A stretch of 64,000 bases of DNA. Origin: Stromatinia cepivora. Lineage: Eukaryota; Ascomycota; Leotiomycetes; Helotiales; Sclerotiniaceae. The DNA lies in contig RCTD01000040.1 in the NCBI GenBank assembly GCA_014898415.1, positions 62,001-126,000 of the forward strand, read 5' to 3'. The first letter of the stretch is position 1; each line of letters begins with the position of its first letter. Made by a program: the position numbers and the translations under genes. Below the pieces are notes generated by a model. It worked only from the letters and a program-made list of their open reading frames with translations, searched no databases and was not told where the DNA came from. Of this stretch, positions 46,010-57,741 are shown in pieces.

Positions 46010-49000
46010 TGTTAACTTTTGGTGCAGGAAGTAGTAGTATTATTGACTATATAGGTTGAACTAAGGATCTATAATTTTAGTAGAAATAGAATTAAAATTA
46101 TCCCTAAATATGGTTTATACACCATTATAGTCTCATAACCTCAATTCTAATTCTATAATGACCTCATTTCCAATACTCCCCCATTAAGGATATCCTATTC
46201 GATCCTCCTAAACTATTAATCCTAACATTTTCTTAAACCTTTCGAAAACAATCCTTATACAAAGCTTTATCATTTTATCAATAATCATATTATATATATT
46301 GATATAACTAATAGCAATTTTCTCCTTTTCTATCAAATCCCTAATAAAATAATAATTGATATCTATATATTTGAATTGTTTATATAAATATAAATTCTTG
46401 GTTAAAACTAAAACACCTTGATTATTATCAAGTATTTGAATTATATCTCTATTCTTTTTAATATAATTTAATCTGAATAGATCTTTAAATATTTATATAA
46501 TCCATCTTCCTTGTTTGATGAATATTGTTATTACAATATATTCTGATTCTATATTAAAAATAATCACAAACATTTGTTTCTTGTTAATCTATAATATAAA
46601 ACCTTCATAGAATATTATAACTCTTTTTGAAATACTTTTCCGGTTATATTTGTCATTAGTTCAATCTGTATTTATATATATCTTTATTGTATTATCAAAT
46701 ATATTATATTCTTTGCAGATATCAGATTGTACTCTTTTTGGCCCGAACTATAATTTCTATTTGATTGTTGATTATAAATATCATATCAGATTCTTCAAAA
46801 CTATAATATAATGTTTTATTGGTTTTGTTATAAATTATGAAAGTCTTTCAATTAAGAATACTATATTTAATCGAATATATATCATTAGATAAATTATATT
46901 TCCTATTCATTATTGATATTTATTTATATTTATCAATTCATCGTTATCAGTTATTAGTCGGAGATAGGTATAATCTATTATTAACACTTTCTTAGTTTGA
47001 TATTGTTTATATATAATATTATATTTGATTAATATAATATTGAAATATTCTTTTTGATTTATAATTAATATATATACTTTTCTATTACAAATGATTCTAA
47101 TATTTAGGATTTTATTAATCTTCTTTAGATTCTTGATATTAAAATAGATTAATAGCTTTTCATCGAATCAAATGATTTATGATGATATATACAATACAAT
47201 AATGATATTATCGATATATATCAGTAATATTATATTATGATCTTTAGATATATATAGATATGGGTCTACCAAACTTTATATAAAACCTATATCTAAAAGT
47301 TTTTTCTTCAATAGTAAACTCTAGTCCTTTTCAGTTTGCTTTAATCTATATAAGTTTTATAGAGTTTATAATATATATCCCTTTTTGATTTTGATATTTT
47401 AAGATAATTCGAAATAGATTTCTTTCTTCAAATATAATTCGATAAAAACATTTTTGATATCGAAATATAAGTATTCCAAATTTTCTTTTGTAATAATAAT
47501 TAGGAATAATTTGAGTATATTTAGTCTTATTATTAATACAAATATTTTGTTATAATCCTTTCCTAATATCTAATTGAATCTTCGAATTATTAATCTTGCT
47601 TTGAATTGTTCTACTTTGTTATTTTTGATTTTAATTATAAATATCTATTTCATCGAAATTAGATTACTTCTTTTAAAGAATATATATTCTTTTTAAATAT
47701 CATTTTGAACCAAAAATATAATTTCCTTTTGGATAACTTCCTTCCATTTTTCAGAGTATTCTTGATCCAATATTACTTTTTTATAAGTTCTTAATATTTT
47801 AATTCCCAGAATTTCTTTGATCAAATATATTATACCTTTTATATTATCTATATTTATCAACGAAATTATAAAATCTGAAACGATCTTATCTTTAATATAA
47901 AGATCCATTTTGTAAATAATTGGAATTGTAATTATAATATATTCTATACTTTCTTGAATTTTGGCTTATATAAATATTGTAATCAATATTCTTATAATCT
48001 TGCTTTCCTATTCTTCTTTAGAATCTTATTTTATATCTCTTTTCCATTTTTTTATTAAATATCTTAAAGATTCATCTTTAAGATCCATTTTATCTTTTTA
48101 CTCGATCTCAAATGATTATAGATTTACTTCGCTTTTTGATTTTATTGAAATAAACTTATCAACAAAATTTAAAACGATCTTAAATTTTACTCCTAATATA
48201 GATTCAGGGTTTGCAAAAGTTGACTCTTAAACTGGATTCTCTAAAATAATGGATTCGATATCTGAAATATCCTTGAAAAAAGATTCTTGATTTGTTTTCT
48301 GGATATTGCCATCTTTATCTTTATTGTATATTGATATTAATATATCTAATTTATCTAATTTAAATTCAACAATTGAAATGCTTAATACAATCACTGAACT
48401 CAATATAATATCTACTAAAAAGAACATTTAAAACAAAAGTAATACAGATATCATATTTAGTATTAAGGATAGAGAAGATGCCTTGTTTGTTGCCGATCTA
48501 TCACGAAGTTTTCGATCTAACTTTATATTCTTTGTTCCTTATAGGCCTGATTTATAATTTCTTAATTTAAAATCCAAATCTTTTTCTCAATAAGATTCAT
48601 CTATGATTACTTTATTTGATCAAAATATATAACCTAGTTTTAAAGAATACATTTTGATATATTTGTTTATAACTTTTGAATACCCTAAAAATATACCAAT
48701 TCTCAAAATATCCTACAATTTATCATATCTCTACCCTTTCAGAATAATCTTGAAATTAATATAAATATAATATTTGTTTCCCCAGATTTTATATATTTCT
48801 ATATCTGATATTATATTTGTAAAAGCTTTTATAAAGGATTGATCTATTCCATTTATATTAGGATCAATACTAATATAATTCCTGATATAAACATTGTACT
48901 CTACAATTTCGTCCCAAAATTCTAATAATAATCCAGTTTCTTTTAGTATTACTTTTATATTTACTTTTACAATTTTTATATTCCATTTTATAGGTTCATT

Positions 49001-51490
49001 TTGATATGAAAAAACAATTATTATAACTTCGGATCGTATACCTAATGATCATTTACAAATAGCTTATAAAAATTCCAATATATTATCAATCCTAATTATA
49101 ATAATCTTTTCTTTAATAACTAATTCTATTTCCTTTTTCCAAGTTTTCAATATTTGAATTATATTGTTTTTTTGTTTAAATAATATAATCCAATTTACTT
49201 TTGTATAATTATCAATGATCAATATAAAATAACAATTCCCTCAAATCGATTTTAAGAATAATCCTATAATATTGAAATATATAAATTCGAATCTTTTTGA
49301 TTTGTACAGATTCAATTGCTTTGAAATATAATTGATTATTTTGGTGAATATATATATTTTGTAGATATCTAATTCAATTAGGATCTTTATCGGTTTAATT
49401 ATATTGAATATTTTATATAGATTTTTGATCTTATTTAAATCTAAATGATTAAATCTTTGATATTATAATAGGTATCTCTTTTTCTTCTTAAATATTAATT
49501 CATTATCGATACCTTTAATATCATCGATTATTTTTAAAGAAAAACCTTTTTCCTGATCATTTTGATATATACTAAAATAGAAAACTATATTTTTATATTC
49601 TTTAATTATATATAAAATTATATACATTCTGTTTTGTATTCTAGTACAAATGATTTTCTTATTGTTCTTTTTGAAATATATATGATAAAAGTTGAATTCC
49701 CTTTGTAACCCTGTTTTGCAAATCCTTTTTTCTAATAGCAAATTTACTCCTAACCCTAATACATATAATATATTTGAAAGTAACATTTTAGAATTATTTT
49801 TGTATACTATATCCACTAAACCCCAATAACGACAATATATCATTCCCCTATCAATCTTTATTCTTTATTTAATAATAAATTTTATTAATCTAAATAATAA
49901 AGGTTAATCAAATATATATGAAAAAGCATCTATATCAGTATATTATTTGCTAAAAGAAGTTTTACTAATAATTTCCTTTATTAAATTGTAATCTTCTTTT
50001 ATTATATCCTTAATATCAGAATTTGATTCAAAGATATTATTAATAGGGTATATTTGATCTTTCTTATTGAAATAAATCTTTTTTGGATTCAATAATCCCT
50101 TTCTTTTTTGATAATAAAGATAATTATAAAGAAATTTGTTAATTCATATTAAATATAAATAGTTTTATATATAATAATCTTCTTTTTGATACAAATTACA
50201 AATATTGTTTGGGGTTTCGAAATCTGATTCTTAATATCAAAAAGCATATTTAAATCTTTTCATAATTTATATTAATTCTGATCTATCTTTAAAACAAAAT
50301 TCCTTAATTTATAAATACTTGATTTTATCATCGATATTAAAATTCATTTGAATATCCAATATATCCATTATTCCTTGATAATCGATTGAAAAATTATATA
50401 TTAAAATTAAAAACAAAATAGTATCTTGATATACTGATCAATAACTTTCATCTGCAATTTCTAGTTTCCTTTTATACTTTTTCAGTTTATCCCAAATTTC
50501 GATAATAATTATATCGGGATAGATATTGAATTGGAATTTGAAGTTCTGGATCATCGTTATATATATATTAATTGTAATTATATTAACTTTAATATATTTT
50601 GATTTAAGATATCTCCAAAATATATATACTATTGAATATTCATTGATAAAAGCTTCATCGTTATTATTAAATATTATACAAATATATGATAATATATTCG
50701 CTTTATTCTTTAAATATTCCGATTTCAATTTGATATTGTAACATATACAACCATTGATTTTGTAAGCAGATACTATATTGGATCCTACAATCTATATATA
50801 TTCGTCTAATATTTAATCAATTATATAAAACCATCCTTTCCCTTTCAATTATATTTTTGTTTATCTAAACCATCGCTTATAATTATTTTAATCGAATTTC
50901 AAAGGATTATTTGATTCCGACATTATGAAGGTTTCTTGTTGTTTGATAGATATCGAAGATAATCTTCAGATTTTTAAGACAATCTTAAAAAAAAAAAGTA
51001 TAACAAATAAATTCAAAATAATAAGGAAATATAAAAATAAAACAATAAAAGAATTTATAAGATTATATTATAATATATTTTCTTATAACTATACAAACTT
51101 ACTTTTCACCTTTGCTATAATTCTATATCAATATTATACAGACTATTCTCTATTCTGATTTATGATATTATAAATTATAAACTGTATTATCATATTTCAA
51201 TTTTGCTTTGATAACATTATATGAAAACTCTGATTTTCACTCTATTCCATCCCTATTAACTATACTAATCCTTTTTCGATTTGTTTTGCTTTCTAATTAT
51301 TATTATACAACTAAATTTATAATCTATTAACTTTTGGTACAGGAAGTAATAGTATTATTGATTATATAGATTGAATTAAGGATCTGTAATTCTAATAGAA
51401 ATAGAATTGAGGTTATCCCCAAATATGGTTTGTGCATCATTGTGGTCTCGTGACCTCAATTCTAATCCTATGATGGCCTCATTTCCAACA
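46010..51490 (-). mobile_element. Ty1/copia LTR retrotransposon, full length, RIP-decayed (copy A)
   Basis: LTRs of 166 bp at 46010-46175 and 51325-51490, TSD ATAAT at 46005-46009 and 51491-51495. LTR form in element orientation is TGTTGGAAATGAGG...TTAACA. Order on the minus strand is gag-like (50728-50438, YIFWRYLKSKY), pre-integrase region (around 49843-49463, LYVLGLGVNLLLEKRIC) and reverse transcriptase (47908-47200, EKWKEVIQKEI, then FKARLIIRRFN and the catalytic box). Gag-pol order with integrase before RT is the copia arrangement. The RT active-site box reads YIDN at 47218-47207 instead of YxDD. Stops occur throughout. Confidence 0.9.
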
Positions 51491-51665
51491 ATAATGATGA
51501 AATATATTTTGAAGAATTTTTTTATGAAAAATGGATATAAAATTTCTTTAAGATATTTAATATAATTTAATATGAAAGAAATACGAATTTTAAAAGCTTT
51601 AATAAAATTTTAAAATTTTTATTATGAAATATTTAAAGATTATATTTCATATGAATCCTACAATT

Positions 51666-52408
51666 GTAGGGCTGAAGCCTCGGAAGCATATTGGGTTGCT
51701 TGGGTATGCTTGAAATAAAGGTGTGTTTTTTCTTAAGATGGAGTGAATGATGTGTTACGAGGTTGAAGAAGTTTCTTATAGGATATAATCTGGTGGTCCA
51801 GTTTTCAAAACAAGATTATCTGAGGAAAAATGCAAGTCATATTTTTAAAGGCAAAGAAAATTAACAGGGTTGACCCCGCAGCAAATTTATGGCCAGATTG
51901 GTGTTAGTCAAGATCTGTTTTACACTCTAGTGACTTATAAGAACATTAGTTTGAGGGAAACTAGATACTAGATCCGACAATTCCCGAAGGACAAATCAAC
52001 ACGAATATTTGGAAAGCTTGAGAGGAGAATATTTATTAATTTGAAAAATGATTCTAGTTTATGAATATACATGGCAGTAGTATTTGACCACAATTATAGC
52101 CCTAAAAGCTCAATGATGGTTTGTAACAACAAAAGAGTCCCTTAGACCTTTTTTATGGTGTCCGATAGTCTGTAGTAGCAGACTGAGTGCAAGCTTCAAT
52201 ATTTGAAAATAATTGAATACTCGAGATGAATCCAAGATTTCAAGAAAATTGAATATTTAAGGGAAGTGGAATATTCCCATTGGATTTAAACGGAGTCCGA
52301 CGTCGCCGGACTCCGTGTAGATCCCTTAGACCTGGTCTTTTCTCCCCTCGGGGTGCGTTAGCACTCTTTTTGCTCTTGTCTCCCCAGAAACTTCATGAAC
52401 TACATGTC
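51666..52408. other. intergenic with a strong short hairpin
   Basis: No gene. A perfect 10-bp inverted repeat (52290-52299 and 52307-52316) with a 7-nt spacer lies about 90 bp beyond the stop codon of the F-box-like gene. Confidence 0.6.
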
Positions 52409-53719
52409 CTACCAACAACAATCAATTCCCTTTCGCATGTTCGATGAACATTTCATTGACTTCGTTTCGTATCGATTGCTCATGAAGAGGCATCCATTAC
52501 GTTTACACTCCTTGAGCTCGAAAAAGTTGTTCTCGTAGTCAAGAAAAGTCTTCCCGAAGCCACCTCGTAAAGCCCATGGCTCTATTAGCTCCTGACTCCA
52601 ATCCATATATTGTCCTTTAGGAGCTTCCCACATGCAGAAACCGGACAAATTATCCTCTGACCTGCCTAGAATGACGCCTTGGACGCCCACTTTCTTATCG
52701 ATACTCTCAATAATTGCTAATGCCAGTGAATCTTGTTTTGCACGGTGACTGAGACAAGCATTGTCTCTATAATAAGAGTACTCAATAGTAGTCGAACTGC
52801 TAAGGTCGTTTTCGGGATTTGGTAATGGGACTATGACTCTTGTAAGATTACGACAGGGAACGAGAGAAAGAAAGTTCTTGAGGAATGACCAATCGCCTTG
52901 ATCATTTTGGCAAAGGATAATGCGGGAGCTCCATTCAGTTGGCAAACTCCTCTCGTAGCAAAGATTCACGTCTCGAGTGCAACTAGCATTGTGTAGTTGT
53001 CCGACAACATCACACATGACGGTTTCTGGGGTCGAAGCCCAAAAGTCACCATAATGTTTCTGATTCTCAAGTAGGTGACCACTGTTCTCAGATCAGCTTC
53101 GTCCTGGCTTTTATGAAGGAGAGAAGTCAGCTTACTACAAAGTCAGCTCCAAATCTAAATGAGGAAAGGGACTCGATTCTTTTTGATTGACTGTCATAAG
53201 TCTAGTCATCTCATCAACTAGATGATCTTCACCAAGTGCATGATTTTTCAGCCTTGCTTCAAGTTCATAACTGTTCAGTCTCCCAAATATCGATAAAGCG
53301 TGTCTGTAAGCCCGTGGTTGTCCTCGAAGTGCTTGCAATAGACCTGGACCTTGACCGGCCGAGCAGAAGGCGCTCCTCCCGCAATGGACGAAAACCATTT
53401 GCCTAATTTCATACGGCAGTCTCTCGAGGATACTGAACTGGGGTTGGGAATCAATAATGATTTCTTTGGCTTCGATCTCGACAATATTTTCTATGTGTTC
53501 GTATTCCACAATAAAATCGTTCAGTTTGGATTCGACATTATTATCTTGAGGTTCGATTCCGATGATAATATCGTGCAGTTCGCCCTCGCAAATATCATCC
53601 CGGGATCCGATATCGATAAAACAATCTTGAGGTTGGAATTCGAAGTGCTCGTATACAGCTCTCTTCTTCAGATCGAAATCTTCGTTGGTGTTATACACGA
53701 GGCACTCATTGTCATTCAT
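52409..53719 (-). CDS. F-box-like protein of unknown function, 418 aa
   Basis: Exons 53719-53136 and 53081-52409; the 54-nt intron (GTAAGC, branch CTGAT, ending GAACAG) joins DLELTL to YGHLLENQKHYGDFW in frame, recovering about 27 codons upstream of the second long ORF. Residues 1-90 are acidic and Ile-rich with repeated DIIIGIEPQD / EIIIDSQPQF-like units. FSILERLPYEIRQMVFVHC (about 93-111) is the usual N-terminal motif of fungal F-box-like proteins (substrate adaptors of SCF ubiquitin ligases); the rest has no named domain. The GRSAFCSAGQGPGLLQALRG segment is typical of the large leotiomycete families of such proteins. No signal peptide. Confidence 0.72.
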
Positions 53720-54239
53720 TGTGTATGTTTTGTACAGACAAAAGGAAAAACTGCGAGGGTTTTCAATTTATATATGTGTGCGAGCCGTCAGATATACTAA
53801 TTCTTTAGAAGATAGACCGTCATAACCTAGTGTAGACTTCTTTAAGTGCGAGGTGGAACATAATGATGTCAAGTGTAGATTCTCTACGATCAATGGATAA
53901 GGTTCATACCGCAAGCTTGGGAGGCACTTGAGTACCCTCAAAATGTGATATGTATTGGAGTCTGAAGGTTGTCGAAGCCATCATGGCATTGAGGCCGAAT
54001 CGGTATATTGTCGTTCTGGCCACCAATAACATCTCGAAGAATTGTTTTACCGAGATGCTAAGATGTGGAGACAAAGATGATTCGTCGGACATATCAGAGA
54101 TTAATGCTGAGTAAGCACACTGTATACAGACTAGAACACAAATTTCATTCTTTCTAGATTAATTATATTAATTCTATTAATTTTTTGATAATCTTACACG
54201 TGAAGTTGATAAGGTTCCACTGCGTATACTAGTCCTATA
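53720..54239. other. intergenic; possible 62-codon minus-strand exon
   Basis: A minus-strand ATG frame 54092-53904 (begins MSDESSLSPHLS) ends at a donor-like GCG/GTATGA, so it may be a first exon, but no acceptor gives a consistent phase into the F-box-like gene. Left uncalled. Confidence 0.3.
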
Positions 54240-54715
54240 GAAGCAATATTTCAATATTTAATATCGAAATTTTCGATTAATTATTATATCAATCTTTATA
54301 TATTTATATGAAATATTTCGATGAATATATGAAGGAATTATATTTTTTAATAAAATATTATATTTATATATTTCCTATTCGGATATAATTAAGTGAAGAG
54401 AAAAAATTCAAAATAATCGAATTTAAAATCTATACCAAATCCGAAATAAAAGTATATGATTATTGAACTATAAAGATTCTTTTTGATTTATAATACAACA
54501 ATGTTATTTCAATATATAACCTCAATTGTCAGATTTCAAACTTCGATATTTAATATGATATTTTGATAATTCATATGATTTAATGTGAAAATAATACGAA
54601 TTTTGAAAGCTTTGATAAAATTTTAAAATTTTTACTATAAAATATCTAAAGATCATATTAAATATAGTAAATCCTTACTATATTTAATGTGAATTCTACT
54701 CCCGTAAAGTAGTGT
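54240..54715. mobile_element. uninterrupted copy of the AT-rich relic repeat
   Basis: About 475 bp colinear with the three segments of the split copy at 45205-51665. Ends are poorly defined; CCTATAGAAG at the left and CCCGTAAAGTAG at the right are the approximate limits. Confidence 0.55.
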
Positions 54716-55306
54716 TCTATTTTGGATAGAACAAGAATTTGAAGATGGTATCAATTAATTTTCGGCAACTTTATAGTTTATAATTTTTGAAATCAAATAA
54801 AGAATAATTATATGATTATAATTATGAATTCTTTATAATTTATTTTACAATTTCAAAACGCGGACGGAACTCACAGTCAGTAAGGGCTGATATGTTGTTA
54901 ATTTAGCATCACGTTTCTTCGATCTGTAGAGATAAAGTATAAACCTTCCTACACGTAGGAAATCAACTTCTTCTTCTCTTTAGCTCAATATCAAACAGTT
55001 GATAGGGTGAAAGTACGTGGTAGTATTGAATCTGCCTAATAATTATGTAAGAGAACCAGATACGAACGACTAACACTCAGTGATTATGACTCAAAGAACG
55101 TCAGTCAGATGGACACTGCATAATGTTCCACTGTCCTGTATTGCAATTTCAGGCTCAAATGCAAACCTCCCTATCTCTCTCTCATAGTTTATGCATCTCA
55201 TGACCATATATCCACCGTAAAGCTTGTAGTTATGAGTCAAACATAGTCGGATTTGAGAGCGCCGACAAATCTCCCCGCATAATCCTTCCTCAAGAAAGCC
55301 TCGTCG
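54716..55306. other. intergenic, nothing recognised
   Basis: 3' flank of the gene at 55307; no supported feature. Confidence 0.5.
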
Positions 55307-55768
55307 CTAACGGTGGGTGGCTTTGGCCTCTTCTCCTCTGCCCTTTGCTTTCTTCGCCTTGGCCCCGCCTCGGTGATTTCTTCTCTTTGACTTTCCGCCA
55401 TTGGCGCTCTCGGTTCCTTCGCTGGATTCGTCAGCCTCCAATGAAGTCTTCTTAGATGCATCGCATAACTTCTGAGACCTGATCCCTTGAGCCTCCTCAC
55501 TCTTCCAATCCCAAAGGACTTCTTTGAGTTCCCTATATCCATGACGCGTGATCAATACGAAAAGCCAGATAAGTACTGGGCCGAGAAATACAAAGTATTG
55601 AGGTGTGTACTTGGTGCAGCAGTAAAGAGCTTTGCCTAAGATAGCCATATACGCGTTGCAACCAAATAGAATAAAAGACGCCCTCGTAAGAGCGATATAA
55701 GTGTGAGGTTTACGTTGCGATGTAAACATGTCTTTGAATGTTTGTCTAATCTTTCGAATGCAGTTCAT
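55307..55768 (-). CDS. hypothetical small membrane protein with basic tail, 153 aa
   Basis: The frame is open further upstream, but the likely start is the ATG at 55768 (MNCIRKIRQTFKDMF) because the preceding 56 codons show no protein character. Two hydrophobic segments: about 30-50 (ALTRASFILFGCNAYMAILG) and about 57-76 (YFVFLGPVLIWLFVLI). Then a charged C-terminal ~70 residues ending in a Lys/Arg/Gly-rich stretch (KSKRRNHRGGAKAKKAKGRG) that resembles nucleic-acid- or phospholipid-binding basic tails. No family recognised; single exon. Confidence 0.5.
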   Translation of the reverse strand: MNCIRKIRQTFKDMFTSQRKPHTYIALTRASFILFGCNAYMAILGKALYCCTKYTPQYFVFLGPVLIWLFVLITRHGYRELKEVLWDWKSEEAQGIRSQKLCDASKKTSLEADESSEGTESANGGKSKRRNHRGGAKAKKAKGRGEEAKATHR

Positions 55769-57741
55769 ACTTCTGGTTGAATGGTTGGAATAATGATCTA
55801 TGGAAAGACAAGTTGCGGATTTTATTTTGTCGGAGGCTACGTGAAGTTGTTGTAATGAAGGTGTTACAGGTGGGTGGAAGAGCAAATAAATAATTATTCG
55901 TTGTGGGATCAGAGCTGGTGGTACAGCCATATGCATCTTGAGCGCTGACTGTCGATATGAGCTAAGCGAGGTCTCAGGGGTGCCGTATCACGATAATGTG
56001 TGCAGTACGACGAACTGCGGGTAATAAAGTCTTGACTCCCAAGCCGTAGAATGGATGTACTGCATACTTTATACAATACGATGGAAATCATGTGTAGTAA
56101 AAAGCAAGACATTCATATTTGGTGATTGGCGGTAAAACTTCAGGTTCATGCGATTCAATTTGGATTTTCAGGTTGTCATTAATGGCGCTAACAGACTGTA
56201 TAATAGTTCAAGTAGAACCATTAGTATGAGCTCTAGAATAAATTTACTTAAAGAATAAAGATGAAAAGTCCATCAATATATTGTGAGTGCAGGAATAAAG
56301 ATACTTGTGCTTGTGAATGTCGATGAAATACCGGTAGTAGTGGATTTTAGAGATTGATGTGTCTCTGTTGATACTTAAATGCCTAATGTGACGCAAATTC
56401 TGTAAAGAGCTGATAAATCAGGGTTCAATTGTTCCTTAGAATCTACAACTAACGATCGAAAGATCGATAACCCCAAAGGGATTATATATTACGGGACATT
56501 GCACAATATAGGGATTCCGAAATCAACTTAGCTGATTTGATGAATTTTTGTATATTTCGTATTCATCCGATTTTGATTTTTAATGATTTCAAATCGAATA
56601 TATTGAAGAATAAAATCAATGATTCTTTTTAAAGGTTCTTTATATTTAATATTATTTTGAAAAAGGATATCAAGTTGTAGATCAATTTAAAAATTCTTTA
56701 ATAAAGGAATAGAAATCTTTAATAATAGAATAATCTTTAAAATAATAAAATAATTAAATCATTGAAAAATATTCCCAAAATAAAACTAAGAAAAATTCGT
56801 TGTTTTATCTTCTAAATCTTTATAATCAAATTGATTATTGGAAATTGATTATATATTCTTTATATTATTTATTTCTTTTAAAAAATAAAAATTATGATTT
56901 AGAAAAAGCATTTGAAAATGAAACCTTTTTTTCAAGGAATTTGGTAATTATTGTAATAATTCGATTCTTTTCAAAGCGAAAAGGTTTTATTTGAATATCG
57001 AATATTTGATCAAGATTATTTTTGAAAAAGAATAATCTTTTTTTTTAAGATGATCTAAAAGATATAAAGTGTTAGAGGTCATGTATTTGAAGGTGATAAA
57101 CCTTATAATTTGGAAGTAGTGACTCGAAGACTATAATGGAATAAGCAATTATGAAGTTATAATAATAATATAGAGTTGTATAGGGGTTTTGTATTATATA
57201 CAACTAATAATATTGAATAATATTCTGATTCAGATTCTTAACCTTCAATATTGAGAGTATAGTCTTCTTGTATACTCTTTTCGAATTCTTTTATATATCA
57301 ATACCTTATTCTTATTCATCGATTTGAATAAAGATTCATCATTTCAATTATCTTGATTAATATCATAAAGGTTCTTTATTCGAATACCTCTGATATTCGA
57401 TTGATTAGATTTCTTTATTCGAATACCCCTGTATCGATGATTTCGATCGTAGTACGAATAATATCATATGATCGTAATACGAATAATATCATATAATCGT
57501 AGTACGAATAATATTATATAATCGTAGTACAAATTATATAATTATAGTATTAATAGTATTATATGAATTCGAATATAATATTTGAAGATTCATAATGATT
57601 TATGAATTTTATATTAAAGAATATAAAGAAAGTATGAAATTTCTTTAAATTTATTGAAATATTATTATTTTATTATAAAGAGAAATTTTTCTTAAAAATA
57701 TTAATTCCTGTTTTCAATTAATATTTTGAAGTATTTAAAAT
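55769..57741. other. intergenic passing into AT-rich transposon relic
   Basis: 55769-56500 is ordinary upstream sequence; from about 56515 the DNA is extremely AT-rich and looks like RIP-decayed repeat with no recognisable termini. No gene supported. Confidence 0.5.
57446..57535. repeat. 25-bp tandem repeat, about 3.5 copies
   Basis: Units ATCGTAGTACGAATAATATC plus five bases, with C/T differences between units consistent with RIP. Confidence 0.8.

Larger units (their letters stand above)
45205..51665. mobile_element. AT-rich relic repeat split by two later insertions
   Basis: Segments 45205-45386, 45827-46009 and 51491-51665 match in order the continuous repeat at 54240-54715 (shared stretches such as ATTATTATATCAATCTTTAT, TTCTTTTTGATTTATAATA and AAAATTTTAAAATTTTTA). 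The interruptions are the MITE at 45389 and the copia element at 46010. Class of the host repeat unknown; no coding pattern. Confidence 0.6.

Noticed and set aside
53904..54092. Extra 5' exon of the F-box-like gene
   Set aside because: A donor-like site exists, but every visible acceptor gives the wrong phase for the F-box-like start codon.
57446..57535. CRISPR-like array
   Set aside because: Units are contiguous without spacers and the genome is eukaryotic; it is a plain tandem repeat.
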